A program made the translations under genes and the position numbers. From Candidatus Neomarinimicrobiota bacterium (GTDB lineage Bacteria; Fidelibacterota; Marinisomatia; SCGC-AAA003-L08; TS1B11), in NCBI GenBank assembly GCA_022560655.1, contig JADFSS010000003.1, positions 1 to 64,000 of the forward strand: a DNA stretch of 64,000 nt, read 5' to 3'. Below are positions 43,500 to 52,021 of this stretch, piece by piece; within the stretch, counting starts at the first letter, position 1, and each line of letters begins with the position of its first letter. The notes under the pieces were generated by a model that saw only the letters and a program-made list of their open reading frames with translations, did not search any database and had not been told where the DNA came from.

Positions 43500-45645
43500 T
43501 TTCTGTCCTGACGGGATGTCGTGGCGTATGATAGATGTTGGCTAGAACCATCTCTGCAATGAGCAGGGCCAAAACGATATAAAGTAGTGGCCGCCAGAGC
43601 TCACGCCCAAAGCGTGCCTCCTGGATCCACTCCTGAATCGAGGCGTCCGCGGCCAGGACAGTAGCTCCAGAGGGGCCCGTCAGGTTGCGCAGCGCACTGT
43701 TGCCGAGGATACCACTGGTCAGCTCCTCATCAGCGATATTTACCCGAAACTGGATTTCATCCTGATCACGAGTCGTCAAGCCAGCTGGCTTCCTCTTCCT
43801 GCTGGATAGGACGTATATCCCTGGTCGGTCCAACTCCCTCAAGGTAGCCGTACGGGTGCGTATGTCCGGATTGATCAGGCTTCTCACACCATCCGGCGCA
43901 GTCAGGGTTATGGTTTGGGTGGCCTGCCGGGGTTTGATATCCAGTACCGGTGTATCGGCCACGCGAATATCCGCCAAGATAGGACTGGCGGCCCGCCAGT
44001 AAACCAGCCGGTGCCACAGGGGGATAAAGCTCCCCTTGAGGGGCATGTCGGTCCACATCAGGTGGAAGGGCATCGAGAATTGAAAAGCGGCACCGTTGGC
44101 AATATTCGAGCGCAGAAGAATGGGTTTGTTTCCTGCCGCCCACAGTACGACTTCAGCCGTTCCCCGCGGAGCAACCGGATAAAGTTGCGAGACCCCCGGC
44201 AGATCGTCCAGCTGCGCCTCCCTTTGATAGACCTCTCTCAGGATAGAACTTTTCAGGGCAACCCGGTCCAGCACAAGGGAGGCATCAAATTTTTGGGCGC
44301 TGAGCCCAAGTGCCGGGAGTCCAAATTGCTGCTCCAGGGAGGCCAAGGCCGCGGGGCCTGCCGGATCGGCGCTGGGGATCACGATGCAGGTCCCGCCAGC
44401 CTCAAAAAACGCTCTCATCTGTTGTCGCAGCAGGTTTGGTATGGCAGCCAGGCTGTTGAGGATGAGTACCTCGACCTCCTGAGGCATCCAGTTTAGATTA
44501 TCAGGGGCTGCCACACGCAACTGGATGTGAGGCGAATTTTCCGCCAGCGAGCGGAGGGCAAGTCGCGTGAAAGAAGGCTCCAGATTGGGAGGTTCAACGA
44601 GCAGGACTCTCACCACTGGTGGGATAAAGGTGTGAAAGTAGTAGCGGTTGTCCCCGAGGCGTTCGTCCCGGACGAGCTCGGCGTACCCCTGCTGATGACC
44701 CCATTGAGATGGGGCTACTTGAAAATTGACCGATTTCTGCTCGCCGGGCCTCAGGTTCACAACCAGTTGTCCGGAGCGCACATCGTTCAGCACCACCTGG
44801 ATGGGCACTTTGCTCCGCGGCTCGCTCCCGGTGTTGCGGAGGGTCACGGAGACATCCATGAGATCGCCCACCAGTGGGATGGCCGTCTCAATCTCAGCCC
44901 GAACTACCGCCACGTTGTTCTTTTGATGCGGTGCCGGCAGCAAAAACAGGTGCCAGTCGTTTAAGATTGTGGAATCCCGCCCGATTTCTCGGAGAGCCCG
45001 TTGTTGATGAATCTGGAAATCGCTCACGATGTACAGTTCCCGGTTGGCATACAGCCCGGCGGACTCCTGAAATGGAGCGCTCTTCAGCGTATCCAGAATA
45101 GCTGCCAGGTCGTCCTGGCGGAAGGAAGGTCTGTAGAGGTCAGCAAGCACGTCCTCTCCCGGGATATCGGCAACGGAGCCCTCATATATGATGCGGCCAT
45201 CGGTGGCACGCATGATCAGCGCGTCGCCGTGACCGCTTTGGTTACTGAGTATCTCGTAGATGGCATGCAGCTGTTGGCTTGCCCGCCACCGCCCTACCGT
45301 TCCGTCACGACTCATCAGGGGTGGCTGCCCACTCATACTGAACGAATCGTCTACGATCACCACGGAGAGAGTGGAGGCCTCCGCACCTACCCAACCCCGG
45401 AAATAGCCTTTGATGACCGGCCGCGCCAGAAGTAGCACCAATAGCAGGAGCAGAAGGCTCCGAATCGCAAGTACCACCCACTGGTGCCATCGCAGGCGGC
45501 GTATGGATTCGTGTTCCAGCAGGTGAAGAAAGTGCAAGGTGCTGAACTCCACCGTTCGCATATTGGACTGACTGATGAGGTGAATGATCAAGGGAATAGC
45601 CGCCGCCGGCAGCGCCCAAAGGACCTGAGGGATGAGGAAACTCAC
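43492..45645 (-). CDS. BatA-domain protein with VWA-like region
   Basis: A 717-residue membrane protein. The first 80 residues match the BatA N-terminal module (FLIPQVLWALPAAAIPLIIHLI and a second hydrophobic helix). A von Willebrand A-like metal-site motif DDSFS follows near residue 97. The middle is a long periplasmic region with a glutamine-amidotransferase-like segment (VEVLILNSLAAIPN). One hydrophobic helix (ILYIVLALLIAEMVLANIY) near 690 anchors the C-terminus. In Bacteroidota, BatA-type proteins are linked to aerotolerance; the exact role is unknown. The start overlaps the kinase gene by four bases. Confidence 0.82.
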   Translation of the reverse strand: MSFLIPQVLWALPAAAIPLIIHLISQSNMRTVEFSTLHFLHLLEHESIRRLRWHQWVVLAIRSLLLLLLVLLLARPVIKGYFRGWVGAEASTLSVVIVDDSFSMSGQPPLMSRDGTVGRWRASQQLHAIYEILSNQSGHGDALIMRATDGRIIYEGSVADIPGEDVLADLYRPSFRQDDLAAILDTLKSAPFQESAGLYANRELYIVSDFQIHQQRALREIGRDSTILNDWHLFLLPAPHQKNNVAVVRAEIETAIPLVGDLMDVSVTLRNTGSEPRSKVPIQVVLNDVRSGQLVVNLRPGEQKSVNFQVAPSQWGHQQGYAELVRDERLGDNRYYFHTFIPPVVRVLLVEPPNLEPSFTRLALRSLAENSPHIQLRVAAPDNLNWMPQEVEVLILNSLAAIPNLLRQQMRAFFEAGGTCIVIPSADPAGPAALASLEQQFGLPALGLSAQKFDASLVLDRVALKSSILREVYQREAQLDDLPGVSQLYPVAPRGTAEVVLWAAGNKPILLRSNIANGAAFQFSMPFHLMWTDMPLKGSFIPLWHRLVYWRAASPILADIRVADTPVLDIKPRQATQTITLTAPDGVRSLINPDIRTRTATLRELDRPGIYVLSSRKRKPAGLTTRDQDEIQFRVNIADEELTSGILGNSALRNLTGPSGATVLAADASIQEWIQEARFGRELWRPLLYIVLALLIAEMVLANIYHTPRHPVRTEIV

Positions 45646-46223
45646 AAGCCTGCCGCCACCAGCACGGTCATAATAGCGCCAGAGGCCACGGGCATGGCCA
45701 CATTATCATTGATCAGTCTCAGTGGCAAGGCCTCCGCCAAGGTTGCGCCGGCCGCACCCGCCAGGCCCACCAGAGGAGGCAGGCTGGCTGGCAGCGCGAT
45801 GAGTACACACACAGCCAGACATGCCAAAGTTCCTTCCACGGTCTTGTTGCCCAACGCTGTGTGGCCGTAACGCTGGCCGATGAATGAGGCCACAGGATCG
45901 CCGATGCTCATGAACAGCATGGCCAAGACTGCCGGGGCTGGCGGAAATAAGACAGCCGCCGCCAGATGGCCGACGAACACATAACTGCCCCCAGTGATGC
46001 GCCGCTCCTCCTCGGGGCGCGTAACCGGTCCCAGGATACGGGCATAGAGGGTCCGGCCAATCTCCGTATATATGCGGGCAAGTTCCAGCAATAGTATTGC
46101 CGCCGTTATCCCACCCAGGACGGGCACCATCGTATCCCTACCCAGGATCCAATATCCCAGGGGAATGACGCTTGATCCCAGGTGTATCAGCCTACGGCCG
46201 TTCTCCTTGCTGGCCCGCCGCAC
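45642..46223 (-). CDS. Dolichol/diacylglycerol-kinase-like (VTE5/SEC59 family) membrane protein
   Basis: A 193-residue membrane protein of the CTP-dependent polyprenol/phytol kinase and phosphatidate-cytidylyltransferase-like group. It has NGRRLIHLGSSVIPLGYW near the start, ITGGSYVFVGHL and the SIGDPVASFIGQRYG and NKTVEGTLA motifs typical of the family, with about five helices. The start is taken as GTG 46223, one base after the rpe stop; an upstream GTG at 46268 would overlap rpe. The substrate is not known; undecaprenol recycling or phytol phosphorylation are possibilities. Confidence 0.75.
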   Translation of the reverse strand: MRRASKENGRRLIHLGSSVIPLGYWILGRDTMVPVLGGITAAILLLELARIYTEIGRTLYARILGPVTRPEEERRITGGSYVFVGHLAAAVLFPPAPAVLAMLFMSIGDPVASFIGQRYGHTALGNKTVEGTLACLAVCVLIALPASLPPLVGLAGAAGATLAEALPLRLINDNVAMPVASGAIMTVLVAAGL

Positions 46224-46224
46224 T

Positions 46225-46863
46225 TTAGCCCTGTAGCCGACGAAACCGGTCGGCGATATCAGCCGCACCGAAGAGCCCGGAGCCTACCACGGCAATATCG
46301 ATGCCCGTTGCGAATACAGCATCGATGGTGCCTAGATTGACGCCACCGTCAACGGCGATCACGAAGGCATGACTCTTTCGTGCAGCCACAGCCTTGTGCA
46401 TATTCTCGAGCGTTTTCTCCATGAACTGCTGGCCCCCAAAACCGGGATACACGGACATGATGAGGAGCTGATCAAACTCCGACAAGTAGGGCTGAAGTTC
46501 GTCAAAATCTGTGTCAGGGTTAATGGCTACGCCCGCCGAGGCCCCCAGCCTGCGAATCGTGGCCAGATCGCGATGCAGATCGGTGCTAGCTTCGATATGA
46601 ACGGTCACCGTAGCGGATCCCGCAGCGACAAACTCTTCGAGGTAGCGGTGGGGCTTCTCTATCATGAGATGACTGTCAAGGGTGGCACTGGCTAGACGGC
46701 GAATGGCTTGGATGATGAATGGACCGAAGGTGATATTGGGGACAAAGTGGCCATCCATGATATCCAGATGCAGGCGAGTCGCACCGATGCCTTCCACCAG
46801 CTGGACCTGCTCCTCAAGTCGGGAAAAATCGGCGCTGAGAAGACTGGGAGATATGATGCGGAT
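46225..46863 (-). CDS. rpe: Ribulose-phosphate 3-epimerase, probable AUC start
   Basis: Pentose-phosphate enzyme that interconverts ribulose-5-phosphate and xylulose-5-phosphate. LDIMDGHFVPN, HLMIEKPHRY, MSVYPGFGGQQF and AVDGGVN carry the active-site His and Asp residues of the TIM barrel. The conserved N-terminus (IISPSLLSADFSRLEEQ) is preceded by ATC-CGC and, two codons further up, by a stop (TAG). No ATG, GTG or TTG exists there; the first GTG is at 46797, inside the barrel. The ATC at 46863 is seven bases after AGAGGTGGG and aligns with the family start. With it the product is 212 residues. Confidence 0.88.
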   Translation of the reverse strand: MRIISPSLLSADFSRLEEQVQLVEGIGATRLHLDIMDGHFVPNITFGPFIIQAIRRLASATLDSHLMIEKPHRYLEEFVAAGSATVTVHIEASTDLHRDLATIRRLGASAGVAINPDTDFDELQPYLSEFDQLLIMSVYPGFGGQQFMEKTLENMHKAVAARKSHAFVIAVDGGVNLGTIDAVFATGIDIAVVGSGLFGAADIADRFRRLQG

Positions 46864-46919
46864 AACCTAACCCACCTCTTGTAAGGGATCGGCTCTGCGA
46901 ACACTGAAATCGCCGAACA

Positions 46920-47660
46920 TCACTGGTTTATCTCCTCGTAGGTGCTCACCGTCAGATTTATAGATCGCCTCACCTTCAGGACCGTCCCACCGGCAATACT
47001 TTGATCGATGATGGTGTTGGGCAACAGGTTGGGAGCGTAAAGATATTTCACCCTGCCGAGTTCCAGGCCCGCGTCCAGAATTTCCCGCCTGCCGGCCTGA
47101 TACGCCATCCCTACAATTCCGGGAACATAAAAGGACTGGGGCGGCTCCCCCGAGCTGACCATAAGGGACATACCCGAACCCCGGCGGAGCAAATTCCCGC
47201 CACGCGGGGACTGCCACGTAACATTGCCCGCCTTAAAATCATCGCTGTAGGCGGTGAGGATGGTGTCAACGATCAGCCCGGCACGGGCAATTTCGATTTC
47301 GGCTGTACGTAACGATTTGGCCACCACATCGGGTACCGGCACCATCTTTTCGGCCGCGGTTACTGTCAGCTGGATGATGCGCCCTTTCTTAACCCTCGCG
47401 TACGCCGCCGGGTAGGTCTCGAAAATACGGTTAGGCAGATATTCTTGAGTATGTGCCACATGCGTTTTCTCCGCGCGGAAGCCAGCTTTCTTCAATATCT
47501 CTGCCGCTTCGGTGTGGGACAGACCCACCACGTTGGGCATATAGCGCACCTGCCCGTGGCGAACATAAAGTGGCATGATAATATGGTCCAACGCCACCAC
47601 GGCTCCGATGCCCAAAAGCGATAGGGCCGCCAGGTACTGAATAACTGCTCTGAGGTTCAA
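46920..47660 (-). CDS. Membrane-anchored PASTA-repeat protein without kinase domain
   Basis: A 246-residue protein with one N-terminal membrane helix (residues of about 7-28) and three PASTA repeats at about 38-105, 106-172 and 173-243, each opening with a PNVVGLSHTEAAEIL, VPDVVAKSLRTAEIEI or VPGIVGMAYQAGRREI segment. PASTA domains bind peptidoglycan fragments. There is no Ser/Thr kinase domain in this gene or nearby. It lies between rsmB and rpe, the position that a PASTA kinase occupies in Firmicutes. It may be a cell-wall-sensing or -binding protein. Its stop is 57 bases before rpe. Confidence 0.85.
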   Translation of the reverse strand: MNLRAVIQYLAALSLLGIGAVVALDHIIMPLYVRHGQVRYMPNVVGLSHTEAAEILKKAGFRAEKTHVAHTQEYLPNRIFETYPAAYARVKKGRIIQLTVTAAEKMVPVPDVVAKSLRTAEIEIARAGLIVDTILTAYSDDFKAGNVTWQSPRGGNLLRRGSGMSLMVSSGEPPQSFYVPGIVGMAYQAGRREILDAGLELGRVKYLYAPNLLPNTIIDQSIAGGTVLKVRRSINLTVSTYEEINQ

Positions 47661-49030
47661 CTGGCAGCGTCTCCGCTGCTCATATCCTTTAGACGGACGG
47701 CGAACATTCCGTCCACCTCATGCTGCGGCGGAAATGAACACAGCGCGCCATTCCCATCCTGCCAACTTCGGGGTACGCCCTCCGGCAGGGGCAACAGGCC
47801 GAATTGGGGCTGCCTCCCCTGAAAAGTTTCAACCAGGTTCCAGTTTTCTTCCGGTTCCAGGGAGCATGTTGCGTAGACCAAAATACCCCCGGGCCTGAGC
47901 TGGCCAGCGGCATATGTGAGGAGCGACAGTTGGAGGGCAGCAAGTTCGGCCAGGTGCTCCGGCTGGCGCCGCCACCGCAAATCGGCGCGGCGCGACATCA
48001 CTCCCGTTCCGGTACAGGGCGTATCTACCAGGATCTTGTCGGCAGGAGGCAACTCTCGCGCAGTGGCATCGCCGGGAAAAATATCTACATTATCCAGCCC
48101 CAAACGGTTGAGGGTGTCACGGAGCATGCCGATGCGCCGGTTATCTCGTTCATAGGCCAGTATACGCCCATGGGGTCCCACACTGTCGGCCAGGGCGGCG
48201 GTCTTGCCACCCGGCCCTGCGCACAGGTCGATAATCGTCTCTCCCGGCTGGGGATCCACAGCCTGCACCACGGCGCCCGAGGAGGGATCCTGAACGATAA
48301 ACAGGCCCTCCTGCAAAACCTCTGGGATCAGCAGCGGCGCGGGCGAAGGAGTTGCGGTGACATAATTCGACAGCAGGGGGTGCGGTTGCAGAGTCGTGCC
48401 GCTCTCACCGGCCAGCTGGGCCAGGCGCTGCCGCTTCTGCAGGTTGGCACGCAGGCGCAGCCAGATGGTAGGAGGACGATTATTCCAGGCCATCAGGGAC
48501 ATGGCCTGCTCGCGGCCCAAACGCTCCTGCCAGCGTTCCACAAGCCACTCCGGGTGGCTGAAGGCGTCCGCCAGAGCCGAGGTGGACGCCGTCGCAGGCA
48601 ACTTGCCGGGCGGAGGCTGTCGGGTGAGCTGCCTCAGGACCCCGTTGACGATTCCTGATGCCCTTGCCAACCGGACTGCTTGAGCTAGCTCCACCGTAGT
48701 ATTCAGCGCCGCATGAGCCGGTACGCCGTCCATAAATAGCAATTGGTAGGCCCCCAGTCGCAACAACCGCTTCACCCCGCTCTCGATGCGGCCATAGCGT
48801 CCCCGGTAGCAGCGGGCCAGATCAGCGTCGAGTCGTCTACGCATGCGCGTCGTGCCCATGACCAGTTCGGTTACAAATCGCCGCTCGCGATCAGAGAGCT
48901 CTGCTCCTGAGAGTCCCTGGTAAAGGGCGTCATTGATCCGGTGGCCGGCGTCCGCCCGGGCAAGTACATGGTAGGCCGTTAGGCGCGCCGGATCGGCCAC
49001 TGACGGTGCGGCGGGAGCCTGCTTAGCCAA
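47657..49030 (-). CDS. rsmB: 16S rRNA (cytosine-967-C5)-methyltransferase RsmB
   Basis: Modifies 16S rRNA at C967. The N-terminal NusB-like domain (ARLTAYHVLARADAG, FVTELVMGTTRMRRRLD) is followed by a SAM-dependent domain with LCAGPGGKTAALAD, the proline-cysteine DTPCTGTGVMSR motif and the second cysteine in ATCSLEPEEN. A TTG at 49030 that overlaps the fmt stop is the likely start and gives 457 residues. An upstream start at 49075 would overlap fmt by 53 bases. It overlaps the PASTA gene start by four bases. Confidence 0.92.
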   Translation of the reverse strand: MAKQAPAAPSVADPARLTAYHVLARADAGHRINDALYQGLSGAELSDRERRFVTELVMGTTRMRRRLDADLARCYRGRYGRIESGVKRLLRLGAYQLLFMDGVPAHAALNTTVELAQAVRLARASGIVNGVLRQLTRQPPPGKLPATASTSALADAFSHPEWLVERWQERLGREQAMSLMAWNNRPPTIWLRLRANLQKRQRLAQLAGESGTTLQPHPLLSNYVTATPSPAPLLIPEVLQEGLFIVQDPSSGAVVQAVDPQPGETIIDLCAGPGGKTAALADSVGPHGRILAYERDNRRIGMLRDTLNRLGLDNVDIFPGDATARELPPADKILVDTPCTGTGVMSRRADLRWRRQPEHLAELAALQLSLLTYAAGQLRPGGILVYATCSLEPEENWNLVETFQGRQPQFGLLPLPEGVPRSWQDGNGALCSFPPQHEVDGMFAVRLKDMSSGDAAS

Positions 49031-49967
49031 GTGCCATCCCCGGTTGCAGATCCGCACCCCGCAGGAATGCCTCAATACTCATACGCCGCCGTCCTTCGAT
49101 CTGAACCTCGGCCGCCTCGAGTCGGCCGTCGGCCGTTCCGATGACCAAGCGGCCCTGGCTTACGCCCTGTACGACCCCTGGTTCCCCCTCACCATCGGCG
49201 GCTTTGGCACCAAATAGTTTGAGGCGTTGCCCGTTCCAGAAGGTGGCGGCCCCGGGCTTTGGCGAAAATGCCCGGATCTGGTTGACGATAGCCTGGGCAG
49301 GTCGCTCCCATCGGATCAGCAGATCGTCTGGGGTAATCTTCGGAGCGCGGGGTTGATCTCCAGGGGAGACAGCGACCTGGGGGAGCGGTGTTAGCTCGCC
49401 TGATTCCATTTTGTCCAGTGTCTCGGTGAGCAGTTCGGCACCGAGCTGTGCCAGCTGCTGGGAAAGGGTTCCAAAATCATCGTCGCTACGGATGGGGTGC
49501 TGGCGCTGTAGCAGGATGCCGCCCGCGTCGATGTCCATGGTCATCATGGTGGTGCTGACTCCGGTAACGGTATCACCGGCCAGCAGGCAGTGCTGGATGG
49601 GTGCCGCCCCACGGTAGCGGGGCAACAAAGATGGGTGCAGGTTCACGGCGCCTCGCACCGGCACGGCAAGCACGCTGCGGGGTAGAATGCGGAACGCGAC
49701 TACGACGAGCAGATCGATGGAGAGGTCTGCAAGTTGGGACTGGAAGGCCTCGTCTTTCAGCCGCTCAGGCTGAAGCACAGGATATCCCAGATCGACGGCT
49801 AGCTGCTCGATGGCGGGCTGGAATAGGATACGGCCTCGCGACCGGCCGCCGCGGCCCACGGGTTTGTCGTGGCCGGTAACGACGGCCACTACCTCATGGG
49901 AAGAATCGTGCAAGTGCTGGAGGGAAGGCCTGGCAAACTCGGGTGTTCCCATAAAGACGACGCGCAT
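49023..49967 (-). CDS. fmt: Methionyl-tRNA formyltransferase
   Basis: Formylates initiator Met-tRNA. The 314-residue protein starts RVVFMGTPEFARPSLQ and has LHPSLLPRYRGAAPIQ near residue 109 with the catalytic His and the STTMMTMDIDAGGILL stretch. It lies 17 bases after def and overlaps rsmB. The def-fmt pair acts at opposite ends of the formyl-methionine cycle. Confidence 0.95.
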   Translation of the reverse strand: MRVVFMGTPEFARPSLQHLHDSSHEVVAVVTGHDKPVGRGGRSRGRILFQPAIEQLAVDLGYPVLQPERLKDEAFQSQLADLSIDLLVVVAFRILPRSVLAVPVRGAVNLHPSLLPRYRGAAPIQHCLLAGDTVTGVSTTMMTMDIDAGGILLQRQHPIRSDDDFGTLSQQLAQLGAELLTETLDKMESGELTPLPQVAVSPGDQPRAPKITPDDLLIRWERPAQAIVNQIRAFSPKPGAATFWNGQRLKLFGAKAADGEGEPGVVQGVSQGRLVIGTADGRLEAAEVQIEGRRRMSIEAFLRGADLQPGMALG

Positions 49968-49984
49968 GGAAATCCCGCTAGTGC

Positions 49985-50512
49985 CTATAGGATGATGCCA
50001 GTTGACGGCGCTCCTGTTTCGGCGATTTCCGACAGTCGTTTGTCGAGGATAGCACGTTTGGCCGGGGTCAGGTGGTCGATGTAAAATACGCCCCTGAGAT
50101 GATCCATCTCGTGCTGGATGACCCGTGCCAACAGCCCATCCAGCTCCTCCTCACGAGCGCTGCCGTTCTCGTCCTGATATCGTACCAGAACCTGTTCCGC
50201 CCTTGGAATGGTAGCACGTATCTCGGGAATACTGAGGCAGCCCTCTTCCATTTCATCGCTGCCGCTGGAGCTGAGAATTTCGGGATTGACGAAAACGCGG
50301 GGAAACTCATTTTCCTCCGCATGGCTGATATCGATCACGGCGAAATTGAGATTTTCACCGACCTGGTTGGCGGCCAGACCCATGCCAGCATCCTCATACA
50401 TGGTCTCAAACATGTCCTCCAGCAGATCGATTACGGATTGGAGTTCGGTAACGGGCTTGGATTTGCGGCGCAGGATGGGCTCGCCATATTTTACGATGGG
50501 CATAACGGCCAT
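49985..50512 (-). CDS. def: Peptide deformylase
   Basis: Removes the formyl group from nascent proteins. All three motifs are present in the 175-residue protein: GMGLAANQVG near 45, EEGCLSIPE near 92 and QHEMDHLRG near 135. The metal ligands are the cysteine in EEGCLS and the two histidines of HEMDH. It overlaps the yajC stop by one base (TGATG). Confidence 0.96.
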   Translation of the reverse strand: MAVMPIVKYGEPILRRKSKPVTELQSVIDLLEDMFETMYEDAGMGLAANQVGENLNFAVIDISHAEENEFPRVFVNPEILSSSGSDEMEEGCLSIPEIRATIPRAEQVLVRYQDENGSAREEELDGLLARVIQHEMDHLRGVFYIDHLTPAKRAILDKRLSEIAETGAPSTGIIL

Positions 50513-50844
50513 CAGTTCGACGCCGGCGTCTCGGCCGTGTCGCTGGCCGGACCCACAATGTAGGCCCGCGCGACTGTCACCTTATTCCCTTTGCCGATAT
50601 CTAACAGGATACGGCTGTCATCCTTGCCCTTGAAGGCCTCAATTTTCCCGTAGAGGCCGCCACGAGTGAGCACCTGATCACCCTTCTGAAGCTCACCCAG
50701 CATCGTGCGCTGCTGTTTTTGTCGCCGCATCTGGGGCCGAATAAGCAAAAAATAAATGACGGCGAACATGAGAATAAAGGGCAAGAAGTTGGCCAGGCCG
50801 CCACCTTGCCCACCACTTGGAGCCATCGCATTTAGTATGTCCAA
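50512..50844 (-). CDS. yajC: Preprotein translocase subunit YajC
   Basis: Small membrane protein (110 residues) of the SecDF-YajC complex. It has a single hydrophobic helix (LPFILMFAVIYFLLIRPQ) at about 20-40, a basic MRRQKQQ stretch, and the conserved LQKGDQVLTRGGLYGKI segment. It is the first gene of the run yajC-def-fmt-rsmB-PASTA-rpe; the secD and secF genes are not in the window. Confidence 0.93.
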   Translation of the reverse strand: MDILNAMAPSGGQGGGLANFLPFILMFAVIYFLLIRPQMRRQKQQRTMLGELQKGDQVLTRGGLYGKIEAFKGKDDSRILLDIGKGNKVTVARAYIVGPASDTAETPASN

Positions 50845-50929
50845 ATCGCCTCCTGAGTCTAGGTTATAAAATTTACGATAGGCTTACTAGAATCACAACG
50901 GCGGCCACGACGCCATCCGCTGCAAGGAA

Positions 50930-51949
50930 CTAATCATCGGCGGGCAGTCGTCTCCCGGTGGGTTTTTCCGCAGCCGTGGGCTGCTCCTTCTTCTTGCGGC
51001 CCAGGCCCTGGACGGATCGCGACACAAGCGATTTGATACTGTCGTAAGTGGCCGCTGGTATCCGTCGCAGGCTGTCCTTGGCAGCGTCCCAGATAGCGCG
51101 CGATAGCACCCCGGAAGCGCGGGTTACCAGGCCGCTCAACAGCGCTAAGGATTCGCGGTTGGCATTCTGCAGTAGCGTGTTGGGTTCGGTGGGCTTTCCT
51201 GCGAGCAGTGCCTCAAAATAGAGCCGGGTCACTAATCCTGCCCGAAGAACCGTCAAGGCGTTGGCCGACCCCTGTATGACGGCGTCTGCAATGATGATGG
51301 ACACCAGATTTGCCCCTGGAATAGCGCCCACGACGGATGCACCGATAATGGCCGGTCCTATCTGGGCGCCGGGATTGATTTCTTCACGGCTTCCGGGTCG
51401 CAGGACCGCGCCGGCCACGGCCAGATAGGTACGCGAGAGGATTCGTATGCCAGCATGGGGGTAGTAAAGCCGTGCGAGCTTGCGGACGATTCTGAACTGT
51501 TCCCCCAATCCCACCACAACATCCATGCGCCCAGACTGGGATATGGCAGTATGGAAAAAGATGGATTCCGCCGATTCGGTAGTCAGGGTTGCTGTCCTGG
51601 CCTCCAGTCGTTCATAGATGCTCCTTACCAGGGCGGGGCCATCGGCGGCTAGACCCGTCATCTCCGCCAAGGGAAAGCGGCGGTGCCGTTCGGCTAAGCG
51701 AGCCACGTAGCGCCGGTGCCGTCTGCTGCCTGCCAGCAGTGAGCCAGCTGGGCCAACGGCTGCCAGCAGGAAAAGGATTGCAGCGGCGGCGGTCGTGATT
51801 AACAGGGCGCCCAGGCTCACGCCCACGGCCCAGCCCGCCAATGGGTGTGCCTGCCCGGCCAGTGTGGCCATCAGATAGACCTGACTCGCCAGATATATGA
51901 ATATGAGGAACCATGCCACCAGTCCTGAGTAGAGCAAGGTACGTCTCAT
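50930..51949 (-). CDS. DUF697-like membrane protein
   Basis: A 339-residue membrane protein. Residues of about 7-70 hold two hydrophobic helices; the middle 100-160 is soluble (SAESIFFHTAISQSGRMD). The C-terminal half (about 165-300) has GPAIIGASVVGAIPGANLVSIIIADAVIQGSA, the pattern of DUF697/YcjF proteins. YcjF often sits beside a partner GTPase, but none is adjacent here. The C-terminal 30 residues are basic. Its role is unknown. Confidence 0.68.
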   Translation of the reverse strand: MRRTLLYSGLVAWFLIFIYLASQVYLMATLAGQAHPLAGWAVGVSLGALLITTAAAAILFLLAAVGPAGSLLAGSRRHRRYVARLAERHRRFPLAEMTGLAADGPALVRSIYERLEARTATLTTESAESIFFHTAISQSGRMDVVVGLGEQFRIVRKLARLYYPHAGIRILSRTYLAVAGAVLRPGSREEINPGAQIGPAIIGASVVGAIPGANLVSIIIADAVIQGSANALTVLRAGLVTRLYFEALLAGKPTEPNTLLQNANRESLALLSGLVTRASGVLSRAIWDAAKDSLRRIPAATYDSIKSLVSRSVQGLGRKKKEQPTAAEKPTGRRLPADD

Positions 51950-52021
51950 GACCCGGCGGCATCCTCTGGGGCGTAGCGGCTCAGCAGTGTTCGCCGATGT
52001 GGCGGTGCAGGCATGGGAGTC

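Noticed and set aside
46797-46799. GTG at 46797 as the rpe start
   Set aside because: It would delete the first conserved strand and helix (SPSLLSADFS) of the TIM barrel.
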